Program-made: the position numbers and the translations under genes
NCBI RefSeq assembly: GCF_000143535.2
Contig: NC_037317.1
Location: forward strand, 62,001-126,000
Source of the DNA: Botrytis cinerea B05.10
Taxonomy: Eukaryota > Ascomycota > Leotiomycetes > Helotiales > Sclerotiniaceae
DNA: 64,000 nt
Reading direction: 5' to 3'
In this document: in pieces, positions 11,340 through 23,262 of the stretch
Layout of the letters: every line of letters starts with the position of its first letter
Position numbering within the stretch: the first letter of the stretch is position 1
Notes under the pieces: model-generated
Told to the model about the DNA's origin: nothing
What the model saw: the letters and a program-made list of their open reading frames with translations, nothing else
The model's database searches: none

Positions 11340-13156
11340 AAGGACACGCCTTTTTTTAATAGCACATTAAGATATACGAGAGCGAGGGATATCAAGGATG
11401 TCGCATGAAGGGCTCATCGAAAATGTTTATAGTGTCTTGCTTAATGCGACATCGTAGGTAAGTGGCATGAAAGCCAGTGAGTTGAATATAGAAGGACACG
11501 TGAGGGACTCGTTGAATAGCAAAGTCTAACGGCTGGCATTTTCTAGTCATCGTGACGAAGTAACTTTATCGGCAGCAATGGCTGAAGAGATTAACGATCA
11601 CAATATCTGACTTAGCAAAAATTTGAAGATCCACGTTTGAAATTGTCGACTAGTATGATATCAGAAACCAACACTCGATACACCAATGCTTCTATGAGTT
11701 CCGATTGTTGTTCAAAGTAAAGTTGGTCTGAGAATTCTGAAATCAGAGCTACAGAGTGAGTATAGCTATTGCTCCCTAATAACATTTAAGGTTGAGAGTG
11801 CAGAGCACTAGTGCAAACCAAAGAATATCGAAATCGAATGAAATAATAGTTCTCCATCGACGAAATGAAAATGGCATACCAGAAAGAATAGAGAACAAGA
11901 GCTACCTTGAGTCAGGGAATCGAAGAATAGATTCACTTCATACAATCAATTTAGCTAGACTCTGAACACCCATTCGCATGTTTCCCACCTCTAAAACTGC
12001 CGCACTGTAATTTCAAGCGGGTATCGGAAATGAGACTCCCTCAGTCAGGGATACAAGAAATTACATGTGAAATTTTCATTTATTCCTTGAACTTCGGCTC
12101 ATCGCAAATTGCACTGTCATCTCAGGATTACCAGGCCGGTATACAATACAATAAAAGCAGGAAATCATTGCCAAATGCTTCCTCGCTAGGTGCCCCTAAT
12201 TTCTCACCCGCGCTCTAGAAGAGAATCGGAGGCTTTAGGAGCGGGACGGCCCAAAACATCCGGCTTGCGGACACTATGGCACCGTAAAGGTTTGGCAACG
12301 AACAAAGATTCCCGCAGCTGCCGCCATGTCCAAGTAAAAATCAGGTCCATTCTAGACCCGTTATCCAAATCAACAAAAATGAATGACGATCATACTGAGG
12401 TTAAAACTTTTAACTAACAAATCATTCCATTGATCGGGCCTTTTCGATTATCCGGGTCCGGGGTACATGTCTAGATGCGGAGGGAATCTGGGGACCCCAA
12501 GCAAATAGCATAAGCGCCAACTATTTTGAAGACCGCTGAGCTCAATACATGGCCAATGAGGAGATCAGACAAGATTCGGAACAGTACCGAGAGGTCATTG
12601 AGTACCGAAGCTTGTGCAGACGTAGATTAAGGGAAACCAAAAGACGGAGTCATGTCTGGTGTAGTACAAGTGAACAAATTTTGTGGGGTAAAAGCATGAT
12701 TGTACCAGTATCCAACGATTCATCAAGCCCTTTGGACCTAGAGACGCGCGGAGGAGGCGTGATTCGGTGGTATTGTGGAGATGAGAGATCGATTACCATG
12801 CCGCTGCCATATCCTCAGATTTCATTGCACTTGAAAAGTTTGCCATCAAACCATTATCAAAACTAATGATGTGGTCTCCTGATAAATTGTCAGAAGAAAT
12901 GTATAGCATGATTAATCGTTTTTGGTAATCTAGAATTGGTCTGCAGAACAAAACTCTTTGTTGGCAAACTCAGGAACAGCGGCGCATGACTATTTGGGAA
13001 AAATTGCTATGTTGGTTGAGATACGAAACAAACGAATGAAATGATAGGGAAGAAGTTATTCCGACCCTCTTGTAAGCTTTCTATCACATGTTACTAATAT
13101 GCAATTGAAAAAAGGAGATCATGAAGGTATTCACGTGAGATGAGAACGACTATTCA

Positions 13157-13180
13157 CATCCTGGCATCCTGGCATCCTGG
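13157..13180. repeat. Three tandem copies of an 8-base unit
   Basis: CATCCTGG is repeated exactly three times, followed by a broken fourth copy (CACCC). Confidence 0.9.
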
Positions 13181-16032
13181 CACCCATACTTCATTAGAGA
13201 TTGGAGGCGGATTGATTAGAATCTCTCAGCGAAAGTGGAAAACTTCGATTACATACATTGTCAAATATTGATGGTGTTGAAATTCAAGATCATGAGGCTC
13301 GCGAGAACTGTACTCTGGAAGGTTGAAACGAAGGTTCTTCTCCGCATTATGGAATGTTCTCTCCAGAATTCGCATACTTCTCTCTTGAGAAAAGCATGAG
13401 TTTCGGTCCTTTTCTTCCATCCGTTCGGGTTATGGTACGAGTTGTATCCATTCGTTGCATACGGCACCATAACATCCGTAATTTGGATAATCATGTGATT
13501 TGATTATACATTTGAAGAGTTGGAGAAGGGTTTGAACTTGTACAGAAATCCATGATGGTGTCTTTTTCTTCTATATGCTGGCGACGCAGTCGTATCTATT
13601 ATCCCGATGCGGAAGATTTTCATCGTTGCATTGATCGCCTTCAGAGTTTTAATGTTCATATTAGCACAAAACTTTCCCAATCCTTTCAACTCAAAATTCT
13701 ACAGAGTTTTGTGTCATTTGTGTCATTTGTCGATGAAATGTTTAGAATGGAATAGTAAAAATGTCATAGAGTTTTCTTGGTGTCTTCTGTTGCAGAACTA
13801 GATGCAGGCGGTGCAGACTGTGCAGTTGATAGGCAGTCTCGAGCGATTTTTAGTGATCTTTCAATTTGTGATATATTCCGGTGAGTAGAAAAAAGGAAAT
13901 ATACACTGATGATCTTTTTTGCATGGTGCCTGATTCGTGCGATGTGTGATGTGTGATGTTCCCGAGCATGACACTTTCACTAGTTGATCGTAGGGCTTCA
14001 TCATGCGCTTGAGAATTCGATGCATAGTGAACTGCAAAAGTGTATTGGCTAGATGGATGGCAAGGCAAGAATAGTCGCACACAGTACTGTGTAAAGGGAG
14101 AAGTACTGAAAATAGCAACATCTCTCTAGCCTTTTGCTTGCTCGTGTTCTGTACGATGTGAAAAGGCAGTTTCATGAGGTCCACAGATTTCATGGAGTAC
14201 CGTGAAGAAAAATGCGTGAGTGGCTTGCTTGGCCATCGTCGGCATCTGTGTAAGGTTTCAATATAATAAGCAACCTCGGTATATGTCACACGATAATACA
14301 AAGCCCCCAGACACGGATAATTGATTTGATTAATGGAGAAATCCTCAAGGACTAGCGAGCCAGTGTGCTATGTTTGTGCAGTACGTTCGATTGAAGGATC
14401 TTAAACCTCGTTGCCTCGTTGTCCCTATTGCTTTGACATTCCGATAGAACGGGAGGATGTTACCTTGGTGACAACTTCGCAACTTTCGAATGGCAATGCA
14501 AGGAAGTTGCACTGGCTAGAATAGATCAACAGTTTTCATAAATGAAGCACAGAGTAGAAAACGCGAAGAATCCTTGGCACGCATTGGTTAGATTTTGAAA
14601 GGGAGATCGGTTATGTCGCCTGAATTGGCCATAAGAGGTAAAAAAAAAAAAATCAGCAAGGATTTATCCATGAATTTGCATATAATGTGCGATGTCCAAA
14701 TCAGGATTCATCTCCGTGCAAGTGACGATTGGTTTGACAACTTAAGAATGTTCTTCGGAGCAATATCTAGATCGGGAGATCGAGGGGTTAGTAGATCTCG
14801 GGGTGGACAAGAAGGAACGAGAGCAAAGTTACTCAAGTAGGCAAAGTGCTGGCTTGGTTAGATGGGTGATGGATGAAGGGAACATGGAGGGATCAGATTA
14901 CTTGATCGTTTGACAAACATGAATCCGGTGCAGGGTATCTGGTAGAGAGACTGGGAAAGAGCCTGACAAGATCTTTGTACAGAGCAGGAATGAATATGAT
15001 ATTGGAGAAAGTAATCAATAGCATGATGAAATCCATAGGACTTCTATGCTGTAGAAAGAAAAGTAATCTTGAAGCTGGCACGGAAATTACCCTCTGTTAT
15101 GCTGTGATACTTGCCAGCTTTCTCCTTTTTCTCCTCAGCAAGACCTGGTAGAGAACGAAATGGTTGAACAAATCAATTTTGTGGCGTCGATAAATTCGTA
15201 AAGATTACTTCTAACTCGACGAGGTTTGGAGTCTTTTGATAGGCCTGCAATCAATGAAGAATCGATGGCGTAAGAAACTAGCGAGTTTCTTGAACATGGC
15301 GATATCCGTAGCGGCGCCCGCGGTAGGATATTATGATTTAGTATGCTTTACAGATACCTAAGTAGCTCTCACAAAGAAAGAGGACGAAAAGTTGACGATA
15401 ATTGGCTTGAAAGACTTCAATGTTCGTGTGCGAGGCGTGGGTTAGAAAACGAGGGGAGTGTAAATGAAGGGGCAATTGTAGATGGTGGTGATGATAGCCT
15501 CAGGATATTGTATCGATCTGACATGGATGCATTTTGAAATTCTATTTCGATATACATTCCTACTCCGTCCGTATGGTTCTATGCATAGAGAAGTCGTACC
15601 GAATTCGTGTGACAATGTTCTCGTTCTCGAAGGGAGAGACTAAATCCAAGTAGAAATTCTCATTCACTCTGTTCCTTCCAGCTCCTTTTGACCGAGTGAA
15701 TATCTGGATTTTGAGTTCAAGTCTTTTTCATCCAATAGTTTCTACATCAGGTTATACAACAGATATAAAGTTTTAACTTGATTGCCCTTATATAGTTACC
15801 TAGAATATGATACTTCATATATTCAAATTAAATATGAAATCTTTGGATACTTGACACAAATCCATCTGAGATATTCATTATTACTCTTGGCTTTCCATTT
15901 CATCTCCTTTCTCTGTGATTCTTTGCCATCGTCGCCCACAATTACTATTCCTTGGAAAGGAAATTACCCATCCAGAACGCTGGGCATTCTCAAAGCGGAT
16001 CGGGGTCAGAACATCGACGCTTTCTTCTTCTC

Positions 16033-16056
16033 CTGCTGCTGCTGCTGCTGCTGCTG
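16033..16056. repeat. (CTG)8 trinucleotide repeat
   Basis: Eight perfect CTG units inside a longer TTC/TCC-rich tract (about 16019-16080). It lies about 2 kb upstream of the Zn2Cys6 gene, outside any supported coding region. Confidence 0.95.
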
Positions 16057-16569
16057 CTTCTTCTCCTTCTCCTTCTTCTGTGCACGAGAGTCAGGTGTAT
16101 TGCTCCCGTTGAATCTCAAGTAGAACCTCTGACATTTCATTGGAAAATTGAAATCTGTGTCTTTAAGCTGACACAGCCTATTTGTTACGTTACTTGCGGA
16201 GGAGCTTACTTACTACCTAGGTAAATACTTCATAGATACCCGTGGGTGGACATCAACCCTGTTCGCACCTTGCTCGTTCCTGGTTGGCAAAGTCTATAGT
16301 CATCCTTAATTAGCTTCTATACTCTACCCAAAAGAGCTTAAGGAAGGGAAAGCTGCGACTTGGATGGACTTTCTGGTCTGTTGACCAAGAAGGCAAAACG
16401 CAACCAAGGAAAAAGGGAGGGAAGAAAGAGAGGCATGAGGAAAATCTTGAACCAAATCGATGGGATATTACCGGTATATCTATCTGATTGTCACCATACG
16501 TACATATTACATTACAGCAAGCAGCAAGTAGGAAGCAGCAAGGGGTTTATTATACGATCGTTCTTTTAA

Positions 16570-18109
16570 TTGGTTTCCGGAGGGGTTTTAATTTTCATCA
16601 GCTTGTACTGTGTACCTATCAAAAAAGACGAATTTACCAGTCTTCAGTCGACGCTCGATAGTTCTCTCGAATCCTTCCACACCTCACCTCACCTCACCAC
16701 CTCACCACCTCACCACCTCACCTCCTCGCTCGCTCATTTACTCGCTCACACACTCACATATCATCCACCCTCCCACCCACCCATCCACCCATCCACACGA
16801 CATAACAGTCTGTCGATACCACTCTATGTAGCCACTATATCCCATCCCACCCCATCTCATCTCACCCAGCACTCATTTCTGGCTTCAAAGTTCCTCTCGC
16901 ACTCCCACACACACACCCGCCCACTTACCTAGCACCTTTTGCTCGAATCGCCACGGATGCTAGGTTCCATCACAACCGCATCGTCAATCGCCTCAACACT
17001 CACTTCACCACGCAGAGCACAGCATAACCCATATCCACCCATCACACACTTACGTCTACACCTCCCTTTCGATTTCCACACGTTCAACCACCCCAATATC
17101 TACACGACAGACACAAGTGAACTCTACGAATACCGTCCCGCCCGCTTACCTTCTTCCTTCTTTCCTCACGCTCTCCCCACTTCACTACATCCACTCTTTC
17201 CACACCACGCCTATTTAGTCAATCCACACTCAGGCACTTCAACCACTCAACTGTCATTTCTCGACTCTCGCGGATCCACTTTAATATCAACAAACACGCC
17301 TACGCCTGCTTCACCAGTGTTTTTCTTCTCCCCTTCACTTCTCTCCAAACATTCGTCGATTCTATATTAAACCTTTGAAAAAGATTGGCTCCTTTTTCCT
17401 CGTCCTCTTATCATCTCTTCAACTCCTGCCTCTTCCACGCTTCCACCATCCACCACCATAATCCCTAAGAAAGGAAGACAGAGTGAATTCAATCCAAGTC
17501 AAATAATTCAAGCCACCAGCCTCAGACAATTTTCGTCCAATTACAGCGCCTTCACGATCCTTCAACCCCCCGCATCTCCATGAAATGAGTATCCCGTCTC
17601 CGCCATACAGGATTATACGGACCGAATAAAGTACTCCAGAAATCCAGTATTCCGATTCCATCGTCTTTTCTATCCTACCAGCCTACCAGCTATCCAAAAC
17701 AGCACCGACACGAAATACACTTTGGCAATAAACTCCACATACCCCAGACGACGCCGGACATCACTTAGAACACGGATTCATTTTATTTGGCACGACGTCG
17801 ATATCAATCGCACGAGGATTTCGAACCCATCTGCACCGAGACGCACACTAAGGCTGGCTTTATGTCCAAGTGCTAGGCAGTGCTAGGTAATATCGCCCCC
17901 AAAACCGAACAATCCGAGGCTTTGGTGTTGAAGTCCAATTTGATCGTCAATTCTACAGCCTTATTCGCTTTGCTATTGTCTGACTGGACTGGACTCGACT
18001 CGACCCTCAGCCGATTCGATTAGACTCACTTATCAATTGATTTGATCGATCGTCGTATCGATAAACAAAATTAATTTTCAATCTGCCATAACCTTTTCCA
18101 CCGCCCATC
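16570..18109 (+). promoter_or_regulatory. Pyrimidine- and CA-rich leader/promoter of the first Zn2Cys6 regulator
   Basis: From about 16650 to 17460 the plus strand is strongly C/T- and CA-rich (runs of CACCTCACC, CACACAC, CCCACCCATCC), which gives long but meaningless Thr/Pro/His/Ser-rich frames on this strand. A short-unit repeat block lies at 16679-16724. After 17460 the composition becomes more normal up to the ATG at 18110. Long pyrimidine-rich leaders are common in front of fungal regulatory genes; whether this part is transcribed as a 5' UTR cannot be seen. Several upstream ATGs would act as uORFs if it is. Confidence 0.5.
16679..16724. repeat. CACCTCACC-type tandem repeat
   Basis: Alternating CACCT and CACCAC(CT) units repeated over about 46 bases; a low-complexity block inside the pyrimidine-rich leader. 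Confidence 0.85.
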
Positions 18110-20271
18110 ATGTCGTCTTCATCCTCGGTGAAGAGAGCGTGCGACGCATGTCATCGTCGAAAGGTCAAGTGTGATGGCATCAATCCATGTCGCAACTGCT
18201 CTTCAGCACAATTATCTTGCACTTATCATGCTATACCACAAAAGAAAGGCCCAAAAGGTTCCAGAGCCAAAGTTATCAGCGAATTAAGACAGAACCAACA
18301 ATCGTCACTCTCAGCTAAAACTGCAAATCGCATAAACGGGGTTCAAAGTCCACCATGCAGTCCTACACTTGCGCCAACCCCGGGTCTTCTTACAACGGAA
18401 ATGATCAAGGAATGTACGGAATTCTTCTTCGCAAACATGTATCCTACAATGCCAATCTTACACAGGGAGAGATTAGAGCAACAAGCACTGTATGTGGATC
18501 AGAATGTCGATACGTACTGTCTCTTGACCGCGATGTGTGCATTCATGATGATACAGCCTGGAATGGGAATACCTGGTGACCCTCTTGGATTAGACAATCT
18601 ACCCGGTGCAAACATTGTCTCTGGAACTTTATTGCTGGAAGAGACCTTGAAGGTCAGGAAAAGTTACGACTACTGCGAATCACCTACACAAAACAGCTTA
18701 GTGACTAGCTTTTTCATCTTTGCATGCTATTACGGATTGGATCTACATAACAAGGCTTGGTTCCATTTACGAGAAGCCACTACACTGGCACATACGTTGG
18801 AAATGGTCAAAGAGGAGACATATCATCAATTTGATATTATTGAATCATCACGAAGACGAAGATTATATTGGTTGTTATTCGTCACGGAAAGGTGAGATTC
18901 ATATCAGCGTACTTCAGTATCAAATGCTAACAAAATCATAGATCATATGCGCTCCAACGCCATCGACCTCTGTCTCTGCAAGCCACGATCAACCTTCCTT
19001 CGATCAACGATGACCCCACTGATCCACAGAACCATCACTTGCATGGATTCATTCATCTCGTAAATGTCTACCGTCCATTTGATGATCAATTCGTCGCACT
19101 TTGGAACAAGACTAGAACCGATTGTTCTCCAGCATACCTTTCATCTCTCCAAAAACAACTTTCCGAGGCCCTGCCCGTCTATCTCAACACGACAGAAAAT
19201 CAAACAGCAGATCTCAGAACAAGTCAACAATGGCTAAGAACAATGGTGTGGCAATTAAGTATACAAAATGGATGTCTCAGTAGCAACTGCGATGATCCAA
19301 GTATGACATTCCAGTATCCAGTCGACATTGCTAGAGATTTGGCGCAGATGACAAGTCAATTCAGTCATCAGAGTATGGAGGTTCACGGTGTTGGATTGGT
19401 GAGTATTCTTCCTTTGTATTATCTCTATACCCAACTTGCTGACAATTGAATTTTATAGATTGAAAAACTGTTCGACGTCGCTTGTTCACTAACCGATGTC
19501 CTCTCGCTTCTCCCTGCGAAATCTGATCCCTTCACAATGGGTCCACGCGACTACCTTCACCAATTTATGACGATGCTCTCCATTCTCCGCAACGGCGATC
19601 ATCGTTTCCTTCCTCTCCTCCTGAACAAAGTTCACGATGTCCTTCCTGGTCTTGTAAATCCCATGTTACAGAATGCTCCCGAAAATACTCAAATGTGCGC
19701 GGATGTTGATCTGTTTGATGGGTTTGGCAACACTGGTATTAGCATTCCCCCACAGAACTACAATACTATGGCTACTAGTGGTCCCAATAATTACAAGATG
19801 GCACATACGAATGGAGGATTGGCATTCGACAAGAGAATTGAAGAATTGAGCAGTCCAAGTGTCACGGGTAGTATGTCTGCCGAAACCACTCCATTCACAT
19901 CACCGCCAATTATGAACCCCGGAATGGAATATCAAGCTTTGGATTATCCAGGATTCCATGACCTAAATAGTCATGCTCACGGAATGGATTTCAAGAGAGA
20001 GTTTGGTGTCGAAAATGGAGAGAATTCTTTCGGGGTCTCGAGTCCTGGCGGTATGAGTGAAATGAGTAGCGGAGTTGCCAGTGTGAATGGAAATGGGATT
20101 GGTGGAAGAAGACCTCCCATACGACAAGGAAGTGGAAGTAGTTATGGCATGCCCCTACCCAGGAGTATACCAGAGTTCAATCATGGTCATTTTTCGCGAG
20201 CTAGTACTGGCGGCGAGGATATGGGAGTAGGCGTGAATGGTGTTGATCTATCGCATCATGGGTATAGATGA
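18110..20271 (+). CDS. Zn2Cys6 transcription factor with fungal-specific domain (three exons)
   Basis: Predicted nuclear DNA-binding regulator of 683 residues. Exons: 18110-18891, 18942-19398 and 19459-20271; introns of 50 and 60 bases. The first join restores LLFVTERSYALQRHRPL. The N-terminus has the binuclear zinc cluster C11-x2-C14-x6-C21-x5-C27-x2-C30-x6-C37 (KRACDACHRRKVKCDG), then a basic linker (QKKGPKGSRAKVISELR). The middle part (about residues 100-420) has the pattern of the fungal-specific transcription factor domain (FFFANMYPTMPILHR; RRRRLYWLLFVTER). The C-terminal third is low in complexity, rich in G, S, N and M. The start is the ATG with six Met/Ser codons right before the cluster. 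From memory it resembles the growth and pathogenicity regulators called EBR1 in Fusarium, but that is only an impression. It has an unusually long gene-free upstream region. Confidence 0.92.
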
Positions 20272-22040
20272 GCGAAGGGAATTGTTGTTTGAGAGAATGT
20301 CACATCTTGAAAGCGGAATATCCTGGAAGGAAACGAAATGCAACCGATTTCTTTGTTCAATAATTGGACTCAGTACCGCAGTCGATTACACATACACTTT
20401 GCCAAGGCATAATATCACAAACGGAGCTTACGGTATTTGCTATGTCATTTTGGTTGCAGGATTATCGTGTTGAGAATTGGAACCGCATTGGCAATCGATT
20501 TTGTAGGGAATTGTGCAGATGGGGAAACATCTACAAGAATGGAGGCAAAGACACTTTGCATAATTCGCTTAGCTTGGCTGTCTCTCGACATGAAAGAAAA
20601 GGGGCAGAAGCTTGGAGTTAAGATACGTGGTGTATGTGTTATATGATGTGCTAGCTGTATTGGCGAATATGCAAGTGAGTTTTATGGAATGGGAAATGGA
20701 AATTAAAGGACTAAGGGAGGGAACGGCAAGGAACGGAAAATAAGTCATATGATTTGATGTTGGTGTTTGGGGTTTGGTGAATGGATGAGAACTGATTGAT
20801 GTTTTGGTTTTTATGTTGTTTGAGTTGGGGAAAGCAAAGCGGATCGAGTTGGGAATCGAGGGAGGTGCGAATTGTTGAATGTATATCCAATGTTTTATGT
20901 ATGGTATGGGGGCTCCTGTGCGATGATGTGATGTGGTTCATGTCAGAATAACTTGGTTAGCCTGTCTATTTAAATATACGATATGATATCCAGGTTATTT
21001 CATCTATCCGATGTGTTGAGATAAGTGAGATATTGATTGTTGCGAATGACAATTGGGTTTTTTGTAAATGAGACTGGTCATTGCTGTAATCATCTCATAC
21101 CCCAATATAACAATCATAATTCCAGACCTGATCGATGTGTTAAATTAGATGTTTGCTGTGATAGTCTGTCTCGCTGAGACACACTTCGACTGGAGTGCAT
21201 GTAAATATAAAAATCTGATTTTTCGCACTTGACGTGTTCGCTTGATTTTGTCGTCTTGATTGATAGATACACTTAGCATCAATTTAAATGGTTGTTTCTT
21301 TTTTGCCATGCTCTGCAAATATCTCGTGGTGTCGTAATACTTCGAAATGAGGGTTGCGAGTATAATTGACCACATCATATGGCAGTAGATAGTTTCTGAT
21401 TCGCCTGGACTAGGTTGAATCTCAGTGGTTCGGGGTTTATTATCCGCTCGCTACTGGGGAGTATTCATATGATCTGTTCTACTTTATGATGATATCTTTG
21501 AGGTTGAAAACAAAAGACTAATACTGGCGCTGTTTCGAGCAGCTACTAGGTATAATTCTCAATTAAAAGAGTCTAAATTCGATGCCAACAACAAACCAGT
21601 AAATTCGTAACAGCAATATAAACGCCCAGCCCATGACATTAGATGCTGGTAGTTTACTATAACTATTGGTACTATCTAACCATTGTTCGAAGTCCCAAAA
21701 ACCACTGTTCCAAATCAACTAGTTATATTTCCCAAAGCTCAAAGCACAGTTGTGTGTTGGACTTTTCACTTCCTTCCGATACTCTCTGTAGTTTGTGGAC
21801 TTCCTCGTTATTCTGGGTCAAGCCCATCTCCTTCTATTGTTCGAACAATCTTGCTATCTGATCATCATCTGGATCTGGGAATTCCCAAGACTCGGGGAGA
21901 CTTGCAATAGACTGTATGTAAGTATGGTTTTCTCTTTGCCTAAGAAATATTTTGATCCAGAGAAAGCTTATCGAGATGCGAAAGTCTTGTCAGTATTATG
22001 TGATGGCAAATATCTATAAGCTGATGAGCTCCTTACTCTC
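20272..22040. other. Intergenic region
   Basis: About 1.8 kb: 3' flank of the Zn2Cys6 gene, then AT-rich sequence. No supported gene or RNA. Confidence 0.5.
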
Positions 22041-22568
22041 TATATAAAAGCATGTCCACGCATTATGGAAGATGGAGGATCTCGATCGTCGTTGACAGCT
22101 GCAGGCCACTCCCAGGGCAAGCGTGTGTCCCGTAGGTGAGATGAGACTTCAAGCTGCTTGTAACATTCCTCTTCGCAAATTAACTTTTTGAAAGCCATAT
22201 CACCCTCTCCCCCCACAATAATAGACATTCTATTTTTAATGGTATAGACTTTTCAAAAAAAATTGATTTGTGCCATTTCTAGTCTGAGCGCTCCAGGGTC
22301 TTTAGCGAAATGATTGAGAATAGAGTTGAAGTTTAATCGAGCCCTCAACATCGTTTCTGGCAAGGTTGAAAACAGTTTCGAGGCTCTGGAATCTGATTCA
22401 TAGGCTGGCAGCTTCCCGAAGATTCGGTCCCGGGCAGATGCTTTCCATGACTGGCCACTGTTGAGAGAAACCAAGAAGAGGTGAAAGACACTCGACAAGA
22501 GCCCTAGACATATGCATAGTATTGACTGCTCTAGCAGAAACTACATGACTTGCTGCTGTTGCTGGTGG
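22041..22568 (-). pseudogene. Decayed gene fragment of unknown family
   Basis: Two adjacent minus-strand frames read as one protein broken by a frameshift and a stop. The first frame (22568 to about 22400) starts right after an acceptor (TACAG) and reads PPATAASHVVSARAVNTMHM, later ALVECLSPLLGFSQQWPVM and ICPGPNLREAAS. The frame then shifts by one base near 22400 to DSRASKLFSTLPETMLRARL, LNHFAKDPGALRLEMAQI, meets a TGA at 22253-22255 directly after a run of T, and continues in the same frame through MSIIVGGEGDMAFKKLI and LPWEWPAAVNDDRDPPSSI to a stop near 22041. No GT donor lies close enough to turn the frameshift into an intron. The family is not recognised; the 5' part was not found. Confidence 0.5.
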
Positions 22569-23262
22569 CTGTATTGCAAATAATATGACACAAAGTTCAA
22601 ATCAGAAAGAGAGCCAAATTATCCTGCATGAATTGAAAACTTAATAGCACGGCCCAAACTTTGGGGTCTAGTATTCGATAATCTCATGTTAAATTTGGCG
22701 GCCTGGTCGTTTTTCGTGCCGCCATTCAGGGTGTCTGGGTGATTCCCGGGCGCTAACTCGAGCGGAATTATAATGATACAATCTGTGTTTTCTATTGTAC
22801 ATGTACAGCTGGAGGAACTTTGCCTACCTATAGCTATCTGTAGTAAGCCGAGAACACTATTCGCAATTTGGACCTGGTCATTGCAAGTCTCTCTCCTATG
22901 TCAACACGGTCGAGAATCGGGAGTTCGCATCGATGCCTGCTGGTATACTTTGTTGAGAGATTAATATACATGTGAGGTTGTGATTTGGAATGTTGAGTTT
23001 GACACTACCACGTGGATGTGAAACCCCCCCCCCCCCCCCCGCTGTTCGGACCTCCGCTTCAGGCCTTCCGACACCCCGAAAAGTCTAGAACAAGGTTGTC
23101 TGACTGGCACTACTGCGGGGAATCATCCTGAAGTAAAATGCTTCGTATTACTACACAAGCAAAAACATTCATCCCGTTCATACAATATGAGGATTTGTTA
23201 CCTGACCATAATCGCATCGTCTACCCCGAATCGCGGGTTGGAATAATGCTGTTTCCGCAGCA
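22569..23262. other. Intergenic region with a 17-base C run
   Basis: Promoter side of the second Zn2Cys6 gene. The only clear element is the homopolymer at 23024-23040, listed separately. Confidence 0.5.
23024..23040. repeat. Poly-C tract (17 C on the plus strand)
   Basis: An uninterrupted run of 17 C (17 G on the minus strand), 222 bases upstream of the ATG of the second Zn2Cys6 gene. Such a run can form four-stranded structures and changes length easily. Confidence 0.95.

Larger units (their letters stand above)
11340..16569. other. Long gene-poor region upstream of the first Zn2Cys6 regulator
   Basis: About 5.2 kb without a supported gene. Small open frames occur on both strands (for example 12549-12866 plus, 13226-13494 minus, 13850-14301 minus), but they overlap one another and none shows a motif or splice partners. 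A short minus-strand frame at about 11402-11551, from an ATG, could be an extra 5' exon of the cryptic gene downstream. Simple repeats occur at 13157-13180 and 16033-16056. Confidence 0.5.

Noticed and set aside
12549..12866. Plus-strand frame of 105 codons
   Set aside because: No motif, no homologue recognised, and isolated in a gene-poor stretch.
13850..14301. Minus-strand gene of about 146 codons
   Set aside because: Composition is rich in His, Ser and Cys with no motif, and overlapping frames are equally long; most likely chance.
16570..17370. Long Thr/Pro/His-rich plus-strand frames
   Set aside because: They come from the pyrimidine- and CA-repeat composition of the leader and show no protein features.
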